This document shows positions 44,515 through 54,489 of a DNA stretch of 64,000 bases, one piece after another; the stretch's first letter is position 1; every line of letters begins with the position of its first letter. Origin of the DNA: Pseudorhizobium flavum. GTDB lineage: Bacteria; Pseudomonadota; Alphaproteobacteria; Rhizobiales; Rhizobiaceae. The translations under genes and the position numbers were made by a program. Below the pieces are notes generated by a model. The model was not told where the DNA came from, searched no databases, and saw only the letters and a program-made list of their open reading frames with translations. Location of the stretch: assembly GCF_902502825.2 (NCBI RefSeq), contig NZ_LR723670.1, positions 496,001-560,000 of the forward strand, written 5' to 3'.

Positions 44515-45678
44515 ATGGCTACTATGGCAGCCCGCATCCGGCGCGTCGGACTTCCCCGTTTCTTTGTCCACCTCTCGGTTCTACTGATCGTCATCATCTG
44601 GCTGGTGCCCACGCTCGGCATCCTGGTCACCTCGATCCGCGACCGGGACCAGATCACCACATCCGGCTGGTGGACGGCGTTCTCGCGCTCCGCCCAGACG
44701 GCCGCGGTGCGCCTTGCGGAGCCTTCCGCGCAGCGGCAAGAGGGTACCAGCTATGTCATCACCGGCAATGTCTTCGAGGAAGGTGCTTCCGGCACGGTAC
44801 GCGCCTTCGGTGTTCGCGTGCAGGAGCCGGCTGCGTTCGAAGCCGGCGAGACCGCCGATCTGGGAGATGGCGAGGCGCTGACGGTCAACGGCGACGGCAG
44901 CTATGTCCATTCCAGCACGACACCCTTCGAGGGAAACCGCGGCCAGCGTGTCTATCTGACGGTGGCGACGCCGCCCGAATTCACGATGGAAAACTATCAG
45001 ACCGTGGTGAATGCCGAAGGTCTTGGTCAGTCCTTCATCAATTCGCTGACAGTGACTATCCCGGCAACCATCATTCCGATCCTGATTGCGGCCTTTGCAG
45101 CCTATGCGCTGTCCTGGATGGAGTTCCCCGGGCGCACGATCATCATTGCGACCGTCATCGGCCTCATCGTCGTGCCGCTCCAGATGTCGCTGATACCGCT
45201 TCTACGGTTGTATAACGAGATCAGCATACTCTTCGGCGTCCCGTCGAAGACCTATGCCGGGATATGGCTCGCCCACACGGCCTTCGGCATGCCGCTCGCC
45301 ATCTACCTCCTGCGCAATTACATCGCGGGCCTGCCCAAGGAGATCATCGAATCTGCCCGTGTCGACGGCGCCAGCGACTTCGAGATCTTCATGAAGATCG
45401 TGCTCCCGCTTTCCTTCCCGGCGCTCGCCTCCTTTGCAATTTTCCAGTTCCTCTGGGTCTGGAACGACCTGCTTGTCGCGATCGTCTTCCTTGGCGCCAG
45501 CCGGGACCAACTGGTCCTCACCGGCGCACTGAATGCGCTGCTCGGCTCGCGGGGAGGCAACTGGGAGATTCTGACCGCTTCCGCCTTCATCACCATCATC
45601 GTGCCCCTCCTCGTGTTCTTCGCGCTCCAGAGGTATCTGGTCCGCGGCCTGCTGGCGGGATCGGTGAAGGGCGGCTGA
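44515..45678 (+). CDS. aglG: Alpha-glucoside ABC transporter permease AglG
   Basis: This 387-aa MalG-type permease pairs with AglF. It has an N-terminal helix (VHLSVLLIVIIWLVPTLGILVTSI) and a periplasmic insertion of about 110 residues (about 45-150) longer than in typical MalG. C-terminal membrane segments carry the EAA loop PKEIIESARVDGASDFEIFMKIVLPLSFPAL. It starts 1 bp after aglF. Confidence 0.94.
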   Translation: MATMAARIRRVGLPRFFVHLSVLLIVIIWLVPTLGILVTSIRDRDQITTSGWWTAFSRSAQTAAVRLAEPSAQRQEGTSYVITGNVFEEGASGTVRAFGVRVQEPAAFEAGETADLGDGEALTVNGDGSYVHSSTTPFEGNRGQRVYLTVATPPEFTMENYQTVVNAEGLGQSFINSLTVTIPATIIPILIAAFAAYALSWMEFPGRTIIIATVIGLIVVPLQMSLIPLLRLYNEISILFGVPSKTYAGIWLAHTAFGMPLAIYLLRNYIAGLPKEIIESARVDGASDFEIFMKIVLPLSFPALASFAIFQFLWVWNDLLVAIVFLGASRDQLVLTGALNALLGSRGGNWEILTASAFITIIVPLLVFFALQRYLVRGLLAGSVKGG

Positions 45679-45709
45679 AGCATATTCCTTCACGAAAACA
45701 GGATACTGA

Positions 45710-47365
45710 ATGACCATACTCGCAGGAACGCCCGCGGCACCGGACAAGGACTGGTGGCGCGGCGCCGTCATCTATCAGATCTACCCACGCTCCTTTCAGG
45801 ACTCCAACGGTGACGGCATCGGAGACTTGAAAGGCATCACCGCGCGCCTGCCGCATGTTTCGGCTCTCGGCGCCGACGCGATCTGGATCTCGCCGTTCTT
45901 CCCGTCGCCGATGAAGGACTTCGGCTACGACGTATCGAACTATACCGAGGTCGATCCGATGTTCGGGACGCTCTCGGATTTCGACGCGCTCATCGCCGAG
46001 GCCCATCGCCTCGGCCTCAAGGTGATGATCGATCTGGTGATGTCGCACAGTTCCGACCAGCATGCCTGGTTCATCGAGAGCCGGTCGAGCCGGGTCAACC
46101 CGAAGGCGGACTGGTATGTCTGGGCCGATGCCAAGCCGGACGGTACGCCGCCGAACAACTGGATGTCGATCTTCGGCGGGTCCGCGTGGCATTGGGACCC
46201 GACCCGCATGCAGTACTACATGCACAACTTCCTGACGTCCCAGCCGGACCTCAACCTGCACAATCCGGAGGTCCAGGATGCTCTCCTTGACATGACGCGC
46301 TTTTGGCTGGAGCGCGGTGTGGATGGCTTCCGGCTCGACACGATCAACTTCTACTTCCATGACAAGGAACTTCGCGACAATCCGGCTCTAGAAGTGTCGC
46401 GGCGCAACGCCTCCACGGCGCCTGCGGTCAATCCTTATAATTTCCAGGAGCACATCTACGACAAGAACCGTCCGGAGAACCTGGATTTCCTGAGGCGGTT
46501 CCGCGCGGTGCTCGACGAATTCCCGGCAATTGCCGCCGTCGGCGAGGTGGGTGACAGCCAGCGTGGCTTGGAGATTGTCGGCGAGTACACCTCCGGCGGC
46601 GACAAGATGCATATGTGCTACGCCTTTGAATTCCTGGCGCCGGACGCGCTGACGCCATCGCGGGTCAAGGAGGTCCAGACAGCATTTTCGGCCGCAGCGC
46701 CCGAGGGGTGGGCCTGCTGGGCCTTCTCCAATCATGACGTCGTCCGTCACGCCAGCCGCTGGGGCGCCGAGGTCCAGGATCGCGATGCCTATGTCAGGAT
46801 GCTCGCGGCAGTGCTGATGACGCAGCGCGGATCGGTCTGCATCTATCAGGGCGAGGAATTGGGCTTGACCGAAGCGGACATCGCGTTTGCCGACCTGCAG
46901 GACCCATACGGGATCCAGTTCTGGCCAGAGTTCAAGGGGCGGGACGGATGCCGAACCCCGATGGTCTGGGATGCTCAGGCGCTCCATGCCGGCTTCTCAA
47001 CCTCCGACCGCACATGGCTTCCCATTCCGGTCGAACATCAGCTTCGCGCCGTCAGCGCCCAGTACGGCGATCCGGACTCGGTGCTGGAGCAGTACCGGCG
47101 CTTCCTTGCCTTCCGCAAGCAGCATCCCGCGCTGGCCAAGGGAGACATGGAACTGCTTTCGTCCGAGATGCCGCTCCTGCAATATGAGCGGCGCTACGGC
47201 AACGAGATCGTCCTGTGCGTCTTCAACATGTCGCCGGGTTCGGCGACGGCAGAGCCACCTCCCGGCGACTGGGAGGTGCTGGAGGGTCACGGCTTCGAAA
47301 GCACGGTGGAAGGCAACCGCATAAACCTGCCCGCGTGGGGGGCGTTTTTCGCCCGGCGGGCCTAA
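45710..47365 (+). CDS. aglA: Alpha-glucosidase AglA (GH13)
   Basis: AglA is a cytoplasmic glycoside hydrolase family 13 enzyme that hydrolyses imported alpha-glucosides to glucose and the partner sugar. The 551-aa protein has the family regions in order: VIYQIYPRSFQDSNGDGIGDLKGI, VMDLVMSHSSDQH-type (KVMIDLVMSHSSDQHAWF), DGFRLDTINFY with the nucleophile Asp, AAVGEVGD with the acid Glu, and FSNHDVVRHASR. No signal peptide is seen. It is 31 bp after aglG and 11 bp before aglK. Confidence 0.95.
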   Translation: MTILAGTPAAPDKDWWRGAVIYQIYPRSFQDSNGDGIGDLKGITARLPHVSALGADAIWISPFFPSPMKDFGYDVSNYTEVDPMFGTLSDFDALIAEAHRLGLKVMIDLVMSHSSDQHAWFIESRSSRVNPKADWYVWADAKPDGTPPNNWMSIFGGSAWHWDPTRMQYYMHNFLTSQPDLNLHNPEVQDALLDMTRFWLERGVDGFRLDTINFYFHDKELRDNPALEVSRRNASTAPAVNPYNFQEHIYDKNRPENLDFLRRFRAVLDEFPAIAAVGEVGDSQRGLEIVGEYTSGGDKMHMCYAFEFLAPDALTPSRVKEVQTAFSAAAPEGWACWAFSNHDVVRHASRWGAEVQDRDAYVRMLAAVLMTQRGSVCIYQGEELGLTEADIAFADLQDPYGIQFWPEFKGRDGCRTPMVWDAQALHAGFSTSDRTWLPIPVEHQLRAVSAQYGDPDSVLEQYRRFLAFRKQHPALAKGDMELLSSEMPLLQYERRYGNEIVLCVFNMSPGSATAEPPPGDWEVLEGHGFESTVEGNRINLPAWGAFFARRA

Positions 47366-47376
47366 AGGAGGGGAAA

Positions 47377-48465
47377 ATGGCTGGCGTCGTTCTGAAGGAC
47401 ATCCGCAAGGCCTACGGCCAGGTCAAGGTGATCCACGGCATCGATCTGGAGATCAGGCAGGGGGAGTTCGTCGTTTTCGTCGGGCCCTCGGGGTGCGGCA
47501 AGTCTACGCTGCTCAGGATGATCGCGGGCCTCGAGACCATTACCGGCGGCGAGATGTACATTGACGGCCAACTGGTCAATGAGGTGCCGCCTTCCAAGCG
47601 CGGCATCGCAATGGTCTTCCAGTCCTACGCGCTCTACCCGCACATGACCGTCTACGACAACATGGCCTTCGGCATGCGCATCGCCAAGGAGAACAAGGCG
47701 GAGATCGACCGGCGGGTTCGATCGGCAGCCGACATCCTCCAGTTGACCCCTTACCTGGATCGTCTGCCCAAGGCACTCTCGGGCGGCCAGCGGCAACGCG
47801 TCGCCATCGGCCGTGCGATCTGCCGGGACCCTAAGGTATTCCTGTTCGACGAACCCCTTTCGAACCTGGACGCGGCCCTTCGGGTCGCCACTCGCATCGA
47901 GATTGCCAAGCTCAATGAGTCCATGCCGGACACCACGATGATCTACGTCACCCACGATCAGGTCGAGGCGATGACGCTGGCCGACCGCATCGTCGTCCTT
48001 TCAGCCGGCCGGATCGAGCAGGTTGGGGCGCCGCTCGATCTTTACGAACGGCCGCACAACCTCTTCGTCGCACGCTTCATCGGCTCGCCGGCGATGAACA
48101 TCCTGCCGGTCACCATCACCGAAACGGGCGAGACCACGACCGTCAGCTTCGGCGGCGGGAAGGCTGTTCGGATTCCCATCCGGACGGATGCCTCCGAACG
48201 AGGCAAGTCCGCAAGCTTCGGTGTACGGCCGGAGGACCTTTCCGTTGCCGAGAATGGAGACTTCCTCTTCGAGGGGCGAATTTCGCTGGTCGAAGCCCTG
48301 GGGGAGGTGACGCTTCTTTATATCGAGGGCCTTTCGGACCACGAGCCGCTTATCGCCAAGTTTCCGGGCATCTGGAGCGGCAGGAAGGGCGACACCGTGC
48401 GCCTGACGGCTTCGCCCGACAAGCTTCATCTCTTCGATGGTGAGGGGCACACCTATCGCACCTGA
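47377..48465 (+). CDS. aglK: Alpha-glucoside ABC transporter ATP-binding protein AglK
   Basis: AglK powers the AglEFG transporter. The 362-aa protein has Walker A GPSGCGKST (about residues 37-45), signature [15 protein letters not shown], Walker B FLFDEPLSNLD, the switch His in VTHDQVEAM, and a C-terminal regulatory TOBE-type domain. ATG 47377 is preceded by AAAGGAGGGG; the longer open frame extends into aglA and is not used. Confidence 0.95.
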   Translation: MAGVVLKDIRKAYGQVKVIHGIDLEIRQGEFVVFVGPSGCGKSTLLRMIAGLETITGGEMYIDGQLVNEVPPSKRGIAMVFQSYALYPHMTVYDNMAFGMRIAKENKAEIDRRVRSAADILQLTPYLDRLPKALSGGQRQRVAIGRAICRDPKVFLFDEPLSNLDAALRVATRIEIAKLNESMPDTTMIYVTHDQVEAMTLADRIVVLSAGRIEQVGAPLDLYERPHNLFVARFIGSPAMNILPVTITETGETTTVSFGGGKAVRIPIRTDASERGKSASFGVRPEDLSVAENGDFLFEGRISLVEALGEVTLLYIEGLSDHEPLIAKFPGIWSGRKGDTVRLTASPDKLHLFDGEGHTYRT

Positions 48466-48487
48466 GCCATCATTTAGGCGCTCCCCC

Positions 48488-48514
48488 AAAACGTGAGCAT
48501 CTCACAGTTTTTCG
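48488..48514 (+). terminator. Possible terminator after aglK
   Basis: AAAC-GTGAG and CTCAC-A-GTTT pair (9 bp with one bulged A) around a CAT loop, followed by TTTT. The stem is AT-rich at its base, so it is only a moderate candidate. Confidence 0.4.
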
Positions 48515-48588
48515 CCCATGGGCGCCCAAGACATACCCTCTGTTAAGCTTCGACCTGTAAGCTTGTCGGGCAGAGTAGGAGACTGGCC

Positions 48589-48999
48589 GTGGGTGCATTC
48601 AGCGGTGGAAAAAATCACTTCCTGAACAAGGAAGAGTCCTTCATGTACGACCGCGAGACGCGGTTCCGCATGGAGGACACCATGAACGCGGCGCGGATCG
48701 AGTATACCGAGAATGGCGTTCTGAACATGGCCGCCCGCCGCTGCGATATCCTGCGCATCTCGCTGAGCGGAGCCATCATTGGCATCCTGACCCAGTACAA
48801 GCTGCCCCAGCAGTTCTACCTGGATATTCCGGACGCCCGGATCTCCAAGATCGGTTGCCTGCTGATGAAGACCTTTGCCAACAACACGATCGAAGTCCGC
48901 TTCCTCCGGTTGTTGAGCCAGAAGGAACTTGATCGGATCTTCGTCTTCAGCACGCATCCCGCTCATCGCGACAAGGTGCTGGACATCCGCTCCTGGTAA
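48589..48999 (+). CDS. Small PilZ-like protein
   Basis: This 136-aa protein starts at GTG 48589, preceded by AGGAG. The central part [17 protein letters not shown] and the later [31 protein letters not shown] follow the beta-strand pattern and LSGA turn of PilZ domains. The usual RxxxR c-di-GMP motif is not clear, so ligand binding is uncertain. It is monocistronic and convergent with edd, 25 bp apart. Confidence 0.7.
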   Translation: MGAFSGGKNHFLNKEESFMYDRETRFRMEDTMNAARIEYTENGVLNMAARRCDILRISLSGAIIGILTQYKLPQQFYLDIPDARISKIGCLLMKTFANNTIEVRFLRLLSQKELDRIFVFSTHPAHRDKVLDIRSW

Positions 49000-49024
49000 G
49001 TATCTCGCGGCACAAGCCGAACGG

Positions 49025-50842
49025 TCAGGCGAAGACGCTCGCGCCGTTGTCTGCCGTTCCGGCATTCTGCCGGAAGATTGCAAAGAGCTCGCGGCCCATG
49101 CCGAATTCGTTCTGCTCCAGATTGGCGCTCGCAGGAGCCCGCGCGGAGAACTCAGCTGCGTCGACGAGCACTTCCAAGGTTCCCCTGCTTGCGTCGAGGC
49201 GGATCAAGTCGCCGTCCTTGATCCGTGCGATCGGGCCAGCGTCGGAGGCTTCAGGCGTCACGTGGATCGCGGCAGGAACCTTGCCGGAGGCACCTGACAT
49301 GCGCCCGTCGGTCACCAGCGCAACCTTATAGCCCCTGTCCTGGAGAACCCCAAGCGGCGGTGTCAGGCGGTGCAGTTCCGGCATGCCGTTCGATTTCGGC
49401 CCTTGGAAGCGCATGACCGCGATGAAGTCGCGGTTGAGGTCGCCTCGCTTGAAGGCATCCTGCAGTTCCTGCTGGTCATGGAAGACGATCGCCGGCGCCT
49501 CGATCACATGCCGCTCCGGCTTGACGGCGGAGATCTTGATGACGGCCTTGCCGAGATTGCCTGTCAGCATCTTGAGCCCGCCGTTCGGTTGGAACGGCGC
49601 CTCCGCTTTCGCAAGAACCTTGGCGTCCCCGCTTTCCTCCGGCGCCGGCTGCCGGACGATGCTGCCTGCCGCGTCGAGCTTCGCCTCGATCGTATAGGCC
49701 TCAAGCCCGTGACCGAAGACGGTGCGGACATCGTCGTGGACAAGCCCCGCCTTCAGCAACTGCTTGATCAGGAACCCCATGCCGCCGGCGGCGTGGAAAT
49801 GGTTCACGTCGGCAAGTCCGTTCGGGTAGACGCGGGCCAGCAGCGGCACGATGTCGGACAGCTCGGAGATGTCCTGCCATGTCAGGTGGATACCGGCAGC
49901 GCGCGCCATGGCAACGAGATGGAGCGTGTGGTTGGTGGAGCCGCCGGTCGCGTGCAGGCCGACCACGCCGTTGACGATGGAGCGCTCGTCGATCATCTCG
50001 CCAGCCGGTGTGAACTCGTTGCCGATCGCCGTGATCGCGAGCGCACGCTTGGCGGCTTCCTTGGTCAGGGCGTCCCGCAACGGCGTGCCCGGATTGATGA
50101 AGGAGGCGCCTGGCATGTGGAAGCCCATGATCTCCATCAGCATCTGGTTCGAATTGGCAGTGCCGTAGAAGGTGCAGGTGCCGGGGCCGTGATAGGATTT
50201 GGACTCTGCGTCCAACAGTTCTGCCCGCCCGACCTTTCCTTCCGCGTAGAGCTGGCGGATCCTAGACTTCTCGTCATTGGGCAGCCCCGACGTCATGGGA
50301 CCTGCTGGGATGAACACGGCCGGCAGGTGACCAAAGGTCAGCGCAGCGATTACCAGGCCGGGGACGATCTTGTCACAGATGCCGAGGAAGACGGCCGCGT
50401 CGAACATGTTGTGGGAGAGGCCGATGCCTGCAGCCATGGCGATCGCATCGCGCGAGAAAAGCGAAAGCTCCATTCCTGGCTGGCCCTGGGTGACACCGTC
50501 GCACATCGCCGGCACCCCGCCAGCGACCTGTGCCACGCCACCGACCTCGCGGGCCGCTTCGCGGATGATGGCCGGGAAGGTCTCGTAAGGCTGATGCGCC
50601 GACAGCATGTCGTTATAGGCGGTGATGATGCCGAGGTTGGGGACCACGTCTGCCGCAAGGTCCGCCTTGTCGGCGGGGGAACAGGCGGCAAAGCCGTGGG
50701 CGAGGTTGCCGCAGGAAAGGACTGCCCGATGGGGACCCCGCGAAACAGCTGAGTTAACCTGGTTGAGATAGCGTTCGCGGCGGGGCTTTGAACGTTCGAC
50801 GATGCGGGCTGTAATTGCTTCGATCTGCGAGTGAGCAGCCAT
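49025..50842 (-). CDS. edd: Phosphogluconate dehydratase Edd
   Basis: Edd converts 6-phosphogluconate to 2-keto-3-deoxy-6-phosphogluconate in the Entner-Doudoroff pathway, using an iron-sulfur cluster. The protein (605 aa from the second ATG; 607 from the first at 50848) carries the IlvD/Edd motifs [56 protein letters not shown], and the C-terminal [23 protein letters not shown]. It is the third gene of zwf-pgl-edd. No eda gene for the following aldolase lies in the window. Confidence 0.97.
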   Translation of the reverse strand: MAAHSQIEAITARIVERSKPRRERYLNQVNSAVSRGPHRAVLSCGNLAHGFAACSPADKADLAADVVPNLGIITAYNDMLSAHQPYETFPAIIREAAREVGGVAQVAGGVPAMCDGVTQGQPGMELSLFSRDAIAMAAGIGLSHNMFDAAVFLGICDKIVPGLVIAALTFGHLPAVFIPAGPMTSGLPNDEKSRIRQLYAEGKVGRAELLDAESKSYHGPGTCTFYGTANSNQMLMEIMGFHMPGASFINPGTPLRDALTKEAAKRALAITAIGNEFTPAGEMIDERSIVNGVVGLHATGGSTNHTLHLVAMARAAGIHLTWQDISELSDIVPLLARVYPNGLADVNHFHAAGGMGFLIKQLLKAGLVHDDVRTVFGHGLEAYTIEAKLDAAGSIVRQPAPEESGDAKVLAKAEAPFQPNGGLKMLTGNLGKAVIKISAVKPERHVIEAPAIVFHDQQELQDAFKRGDLNRDFIAVMRFQGPKSNGMPELHRLTPPLGVLQDRGYKVALVTDGRMSGASGKVPAAIHVTPEASDAGPIARIKDGDLIRLDASRGTLEVLVDAAEFSARAPASANLEQNEFGMGRELFAIFRQNAGTADNGASVFA

Positions 50843-50926
50843 GGCCATGTCCTTTGGTTCGGGAGCAAGCCGGCTGGGAGCGGCAGATGCCGCCGGATTG
50901 CTCCGGGTGATGCTTCGGGCCGGGCG

Positions 50927-51625
50927 TCAGGGCGCCCAGTAGATGTCCACCGGCGACGAGGCTCGATGAAGAACCGCGCGGATCGGCATCTCCGTCTCGT
51001 TGGTACCTTCCTGCGCTTTGGCCAGCACGTCCTTCTTCGACTGCCCCTCGATATGGAGCACAAGCATTCCGGCATCCGTGAGGCTGGAAAAGGAGAAGGT
51101 CAGGCGAGGCTCCTCGGCGCCGTCGGCCTCCATGGGCAGGACAGAGCGAGGCCCGGCCGCGTCGAGCGCCTCGTTCAAGGTGCTGCCGTGCGGGAAGAAG
51201 GAGGCAGTATGGCCATCTCCACCCATGCCGAGGATGACGACATCGAAAGGTGGGCTGATTGCCTTTGCCGCCGCTGTTGCCGCCTGGGCAGCCTCCTCGA
51301 CGCTCGGGCGATCATGGTAGAGTGGGATGAAGTGTGCCGCTGCCGCCTTGCCCTGCAAGAGGTTCTCCCGCACCAGCAGGTGGTTGGACCGCGGATGATC
51401 GGCAGGAACGAAACGTTCGTCGACCAGCGTGACCGTGACCTTCGCCCAGTCGATGTCCCTGTTGGCGAGTGCCTGGAAGAACCTCTTCGGCGTGGAGCCA
51501 CCCGACACGGCGAGACTTGCTTCGCCACGCGCTTCCACCGCCGCGGCGAGGCGATGGGCGACCTGATCGGCAAGCTTTTCCGCCAGAACCGTACCGTCTG
51601 AGAATTCGTGCAGGTTTGGTTCCAT
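50927..51625 (-). CDS. pgl: 6-phosphogluconolactonase
   Basis: This enzyme hydrolyses 6-phosphogluconolactone made by Zwf. The 232-aa protein has the NagB-like fold with EARGEASLAVSGGSTPKRFFQAL, the VTLVDERFVPADHPRSN motif and FDVVILGMGGDGHTASFFP. ATG 51625 was preferred over GTG 51628, which directly abuts the zwf stop. It is placed between zwf and edd in one operon. Confidence 0.95.
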   Translation of the reverse strand: MEPNLHEFSDGTVLAEKLADQVAHRLAAAVEARGEASLAVSGGSTPKRFFQALANRDIDWAKVTVTLVDERFVPADHPRSNHLLVRENLLQGKAAAAHFIPLYHDRPSVEEAAQAATAAAKAISPPFDVVILGMGGDGHTASFFPHGSTLNEALDAAGPRSVLPMEADGAEEPRLTFSFSSLTDAGMLVLHIEGQSKKDVLAKAQEGTNETEMPIRAVLHRASSPVDIYWAP

Positions 51626-51628
51626 CAC

Positions 51629-53101
51629 TCAACCCTCGTGCCATGTGCGGCCGTCGCGCTCGATCAGCGCGATTGCCTGGCTTGGACCCCAGGTTCCTGC
51701 GGTGTAGCCCTGGACTGCCTGGCCGGTGGATTCCCAGCCCTTCAGGATCGGATCTACCCACTGCCAGGCCGCCTCGACCTCGTCGCGACGCATGAACAGC
51801 GTCTGGTTCGAGCGGATCGTATCCATCAGCAGGCGTTCGTAGGCATCCGGATTGCGGACGGCGAAGGCTTCGGCAAAGCTCATGTCGAGCGAGACGCCGC
51901 GAAGGCGCATGCCGCCGGGACCAGGGTCCTTGATCATCAGCGACTGCTTGACGCCCTCGTCTGGCTGCAGGCGAATGATTAGCTGGTTGGCGGAGATGCG
52001 CCCCGCTGTCTGGTCGAAAATGTTGTGGGGGATCGGCTTGAAGGTGATGACGATCTCCGACACCCGTGTCGCCAGCCGCTTCCCCGTGCGGATGTAGAAG
52101 GGCACTCCGGCCCACCGCCAATTGCCGATCTCGGCCTTGATTGCAACGAAGGTCTCGGTGTTGGAGACGCCGCCTTCCAGCTCGTCCAGGTAACCTTTTA
52201 CCGGCCCTCCAGCAGATGCTCCGGCTCTGTACTGGCCCCGCACAGTCATGTGCTCGACATTGCCCTCGGTGATGGGCTTAAGTGCCCGCAAGACCTTGAG
52301 CTTCTCGTCGCGGACGGCTTCGGCGCTCAGCGAAGAGGGCACTTCCATGGCAACAAGGCAGAGCAGTTGCAGGATGTGGTTCTGCACCATGTCGCGCAGT
52401 GCGCCAGCCGTGTCGTAATAGCCGGCGCGGCCTTCCAGTCCGACGGCCTCGGCAACCGTGATTTGCACGTGGTCGATGTGCTGCGCGTTCCAGAGCGGCT
52501 CGTAGAGGGCATTGGCGAAGCGCAGCGCCATCAGGTTCTGCACCGTCTCCTTGCCGAGGTAGTGATCGATGCGGAAGATCTGCTCTTCCTGGAATACCCG
52601 GCCGATGGTGTCATTGAGCTCCAGTGCCGACGCGAGGTCGCGGCCGATCGGCTTCTCCACGACGATCCTTGTTTGCTTGGTGATCAGCTTGTGGTCGCGG
52701 ATCTTTTCCGAGATCGCGCCGAAGATCGACGGAGCAACGGCAAGATAGAAGACGCGGACGCAATCCTTGCCGCCGTCCAGAAGCTTCTTGAGCTTGTCCC
52801 AGCCCTGATCCGATTTCGCGTCAACAGGGATGTAGAACAGCCGCTTGCAGAAGCGCTCGACCTCGGCGTCGTTGTATTCTCCCGGTTTGAGATGCTCACG
52901 GAGCGCGTCACGCGCAAAGGTCCGATACTCTTCGTCGGACAGCGGGCTGCGGGACGCACCGATAATGCGGGTCGGCTCCAGGAACTGTCCTTCGACCTGT
53001 CGATGATAGAGCGCCGGCAACAGCTTTCGTTCCGCAAGGTCGCCCGATCCGCCAAACACGACGCAATCAAAGGGATCGACCGGGATGATCTGGCTGCTCA
53101 T
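51629..53101 (-). CDS. zwf: Glucose-6-phosphate 1-dehydrogenase
   Basis: Zwf oxidises glucose-6-phosphate with NADP and feeds both the Entner-Doudoroff and pentose phosphate routes. The 490-aa protein has an N-terminal Rossmann segment (DCVVFGGSGDLAERKLLPALY), the active-site signature RIDHYLGKE (about residues 183-191), and the C-terminal domain. It is the first gene of zwf-pgl-edd. The 90-bp upstream region contains no HexR palindrome I could recognise. Confidence 0.97.
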   Translation of the reverse strand: MSSQIIPVDPFDCVVFGGSGDLAERKLLPALYHRQVEGQFLEPTRIIGASRSPLSDEEYRTFARDALREHLKPGEYNDAEVERFCKRLFYIPVDAKSDQGWDKLKKLLDGGKDCVRVFYLAVAPSIFGAISEKIRDHKLITKQTRIVVEKPIGRDLASALELNDTIGRVFQEEQIFRIDHYLGKETVQNLMALRFANALYEPLWNAQHIDHVQITVAEAVGLEGRAGYYDTAGALRDMVQNHILQLLCLVAMEVPSSLSAEAVRDEKLKVLRALKPITEGNVEHMTVRGQYRAGASAGGPVKGYLDELEGGVSNTETFVAIKAEIGNWRWAGVPFYIRTGKRLATRVSEIVITFKPIPHNIFDQTAGRISANQLIIRLQPDEGVKQSLMIKDPGPGGMRLRGVSLDMSFAEAFAVRNPDAYERLLMDTIRSNQTLFMRRDEVEAAWQWVDPILKGWESTGQAVQGYTAGTWGPSQAIALIERDGRTWHEG

Positions 53102-53191
53102 AAGGCTCGTCTCTCGTCTTTTCGAACTTGGACGTTCCTAATCTAATCGATTTAAAAATTCCAGTCCCCGGGCGCATTTTTTGAGGCGCTG

Positions 53192-54481
53192 CTACACCCG
53201 GTCGCGCAGCGCATACCAAGTAAGGGCGAGGAACAGCAGCGGCTTGCGCAGATGGGCACCGCCCGGGAAACTCGGCACATCGAGCGCCTCTAAATCACCC
53301 AGCGCATTCGCCGTACCGGTCAGGCGGTCGGCATAGAGCTTGCCGCAAAAATTCGACAACATGACGCCATGGCCGGAATAGCCGCCGATCGAGGTGACCC
53401 CCGGCATGACTTCGCGGACAAACGGCTGCCGCGGCATGGTGATCCCCACATAGCCGCCCCAGGCATGGGTGATGCGGATATCTTTCAAGGACGGATAGGT
53501 CTCGATGATCTGCCGGCGGATGAAGTTTGCGGTGTCTTCCGGGCTGCTGGAAGAGTAGACTTCGCGGCCGCCGAACAGCAGACGATTGTCACGCGATTTG
53601 CGGAAATAGCGGACGACGAAGCGGGAGTCCGCTACGGCCTCTCCGCCCGGCAGCACGCTCGGGTAATCGTCCAGCGGCTCCGTTGCCGCAATGAAGGATC
53701 CGATCGGCATGATGTGACCGGCCGTGACCGGCTCAAGCTTGTCGATATAGCCGTTGGTGGCGATTAGGACCCGGTCTGCCGAGACCGTACCCCGCGCCGT
53801 ATCGAGCAGCGTCTTTCCATCTCCCCGCCGGATCGCGGTGACCCTCGTCATCTCGTGGATCTGGGCACCGGCGCTCTGAGCGGCGCGCGCCAGTCCGACC
53901 AGCAGCTTGAGCGGGTGGATGTGCCCGGTGCCGGTGTCGCGGACGCCGCAGTAATAGTGTCGCGAGCCTGTCCGCTCTGCCGTTTCTTCCCGGTCCATGA
54001 AGCTGAGATGCGGATAGCCATAGCGCTCTGCCGCGATCTCGGCATTGGCGCGGTAGTCCCTCTCGTAGCCCGGCTTGTGCGCCACATTCATCTGGCCGGG
54101 CGTGTAGTCCATGTCGATCTGGTGCTCGGACGCAAAGTCCAGCAGGTAGCGCTTCGCCTGCTCCGCCATGTCAAACAGCGCTTTCGAGCGCTCGAAACCT
54201 ATCTTCTGCTCCAGTTCCTCCGGCCAGGCGCGCTGCCCGGTTCCCATCTGGCCGCCATTGCGACCCGATGCGCCGTCACCCAGGCGGGCGCCTTCCAAGA
54301 GGACAACCGACAGGCCTCGCTGGGCAAGATTGAAAGCGGCCTGCAGCCCGGTGAAGCCGCCGCCGACGATCGCCACGTCGGCCGTCGTGGAGCCATCCAG
54401 GGCGGGATAAGTCAGTCGCTCACCGACCGTGGCCTGATACCATGAGATGCCGGGCGCGATCGGGCTCTGCCACTCACTCAT
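53192..54481 (-). CDS. FAD-dependent amine oxidase, PuuB/OrdL-like
   Basis: This 429-aa DAO-type flavoprotein has an N-terminal dinucleotide fold (ADVAIVGGGFTGLQAAFNLAQRGLSVVLLEG) and GDGASGRNGGQMGTGQRAWPEEL, as in gamma-glutamylputrescine oxidases. C-terminal ITHAWGGYVGITMPRQP follows. I chose ATG 54481; an in-frame start 42 bp upstream overlaps the neighbouring gene's terminus. It lies 8 bp after a glutamine-synthetase-like ligase on the same strand. This pairing, as puuA-puuB, suggests polyamine catabolism. Confidence 0.85.
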   Translation of the reverse strand: MSEWQSPIAPGISWYQATVGERLTYPALDGSTTADVAIVGGGFTGLQAAFNLAQRGLSVVLLEGARLGDGASGRNGGQMGTGQRAWPEELEQKIGFERSKALFDMAEQAKRYLLDFASEHQIDMDYTPGQMNVAHKPGYERDYRANAEIAAERYGYPHLSFMDREETAERTGSRHYYCGVRDTGTGHIHPLKLLVGLARAAQSAGAQIHEMTRVTAIRRGDGKTLLDTARGTVSADRVLIATNGYIDKLEPVTAGHIMPIGSFIAATEPLDDYPSVLPGGEAVADSRFVVRYFRKSRDNRLLFGGREVYSSSSPEDTANFIRRQIIETYPSLKDIRITHAWGGYVGITMPRQPFVREVMPGVTSIGGYSGHGVMLSNFCGKLYADRLTGTANALGDLEALDVPSFPGGAHLRKPLLFLALTWYALRDRV

Positions 54482-54489
54482 TAGACCAC

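Noticed and set aside
49370..50752. 460-aa open frame antisense to edd
   Set aside because: edd is an unmistakable family member on the other strand; this frame has no recognisable protein features.
53102..53191. HexR-type operator upstream of zwf
   Set aside because: The region has a short AATCGATT palindrome but nothing close to the HexR consensus.
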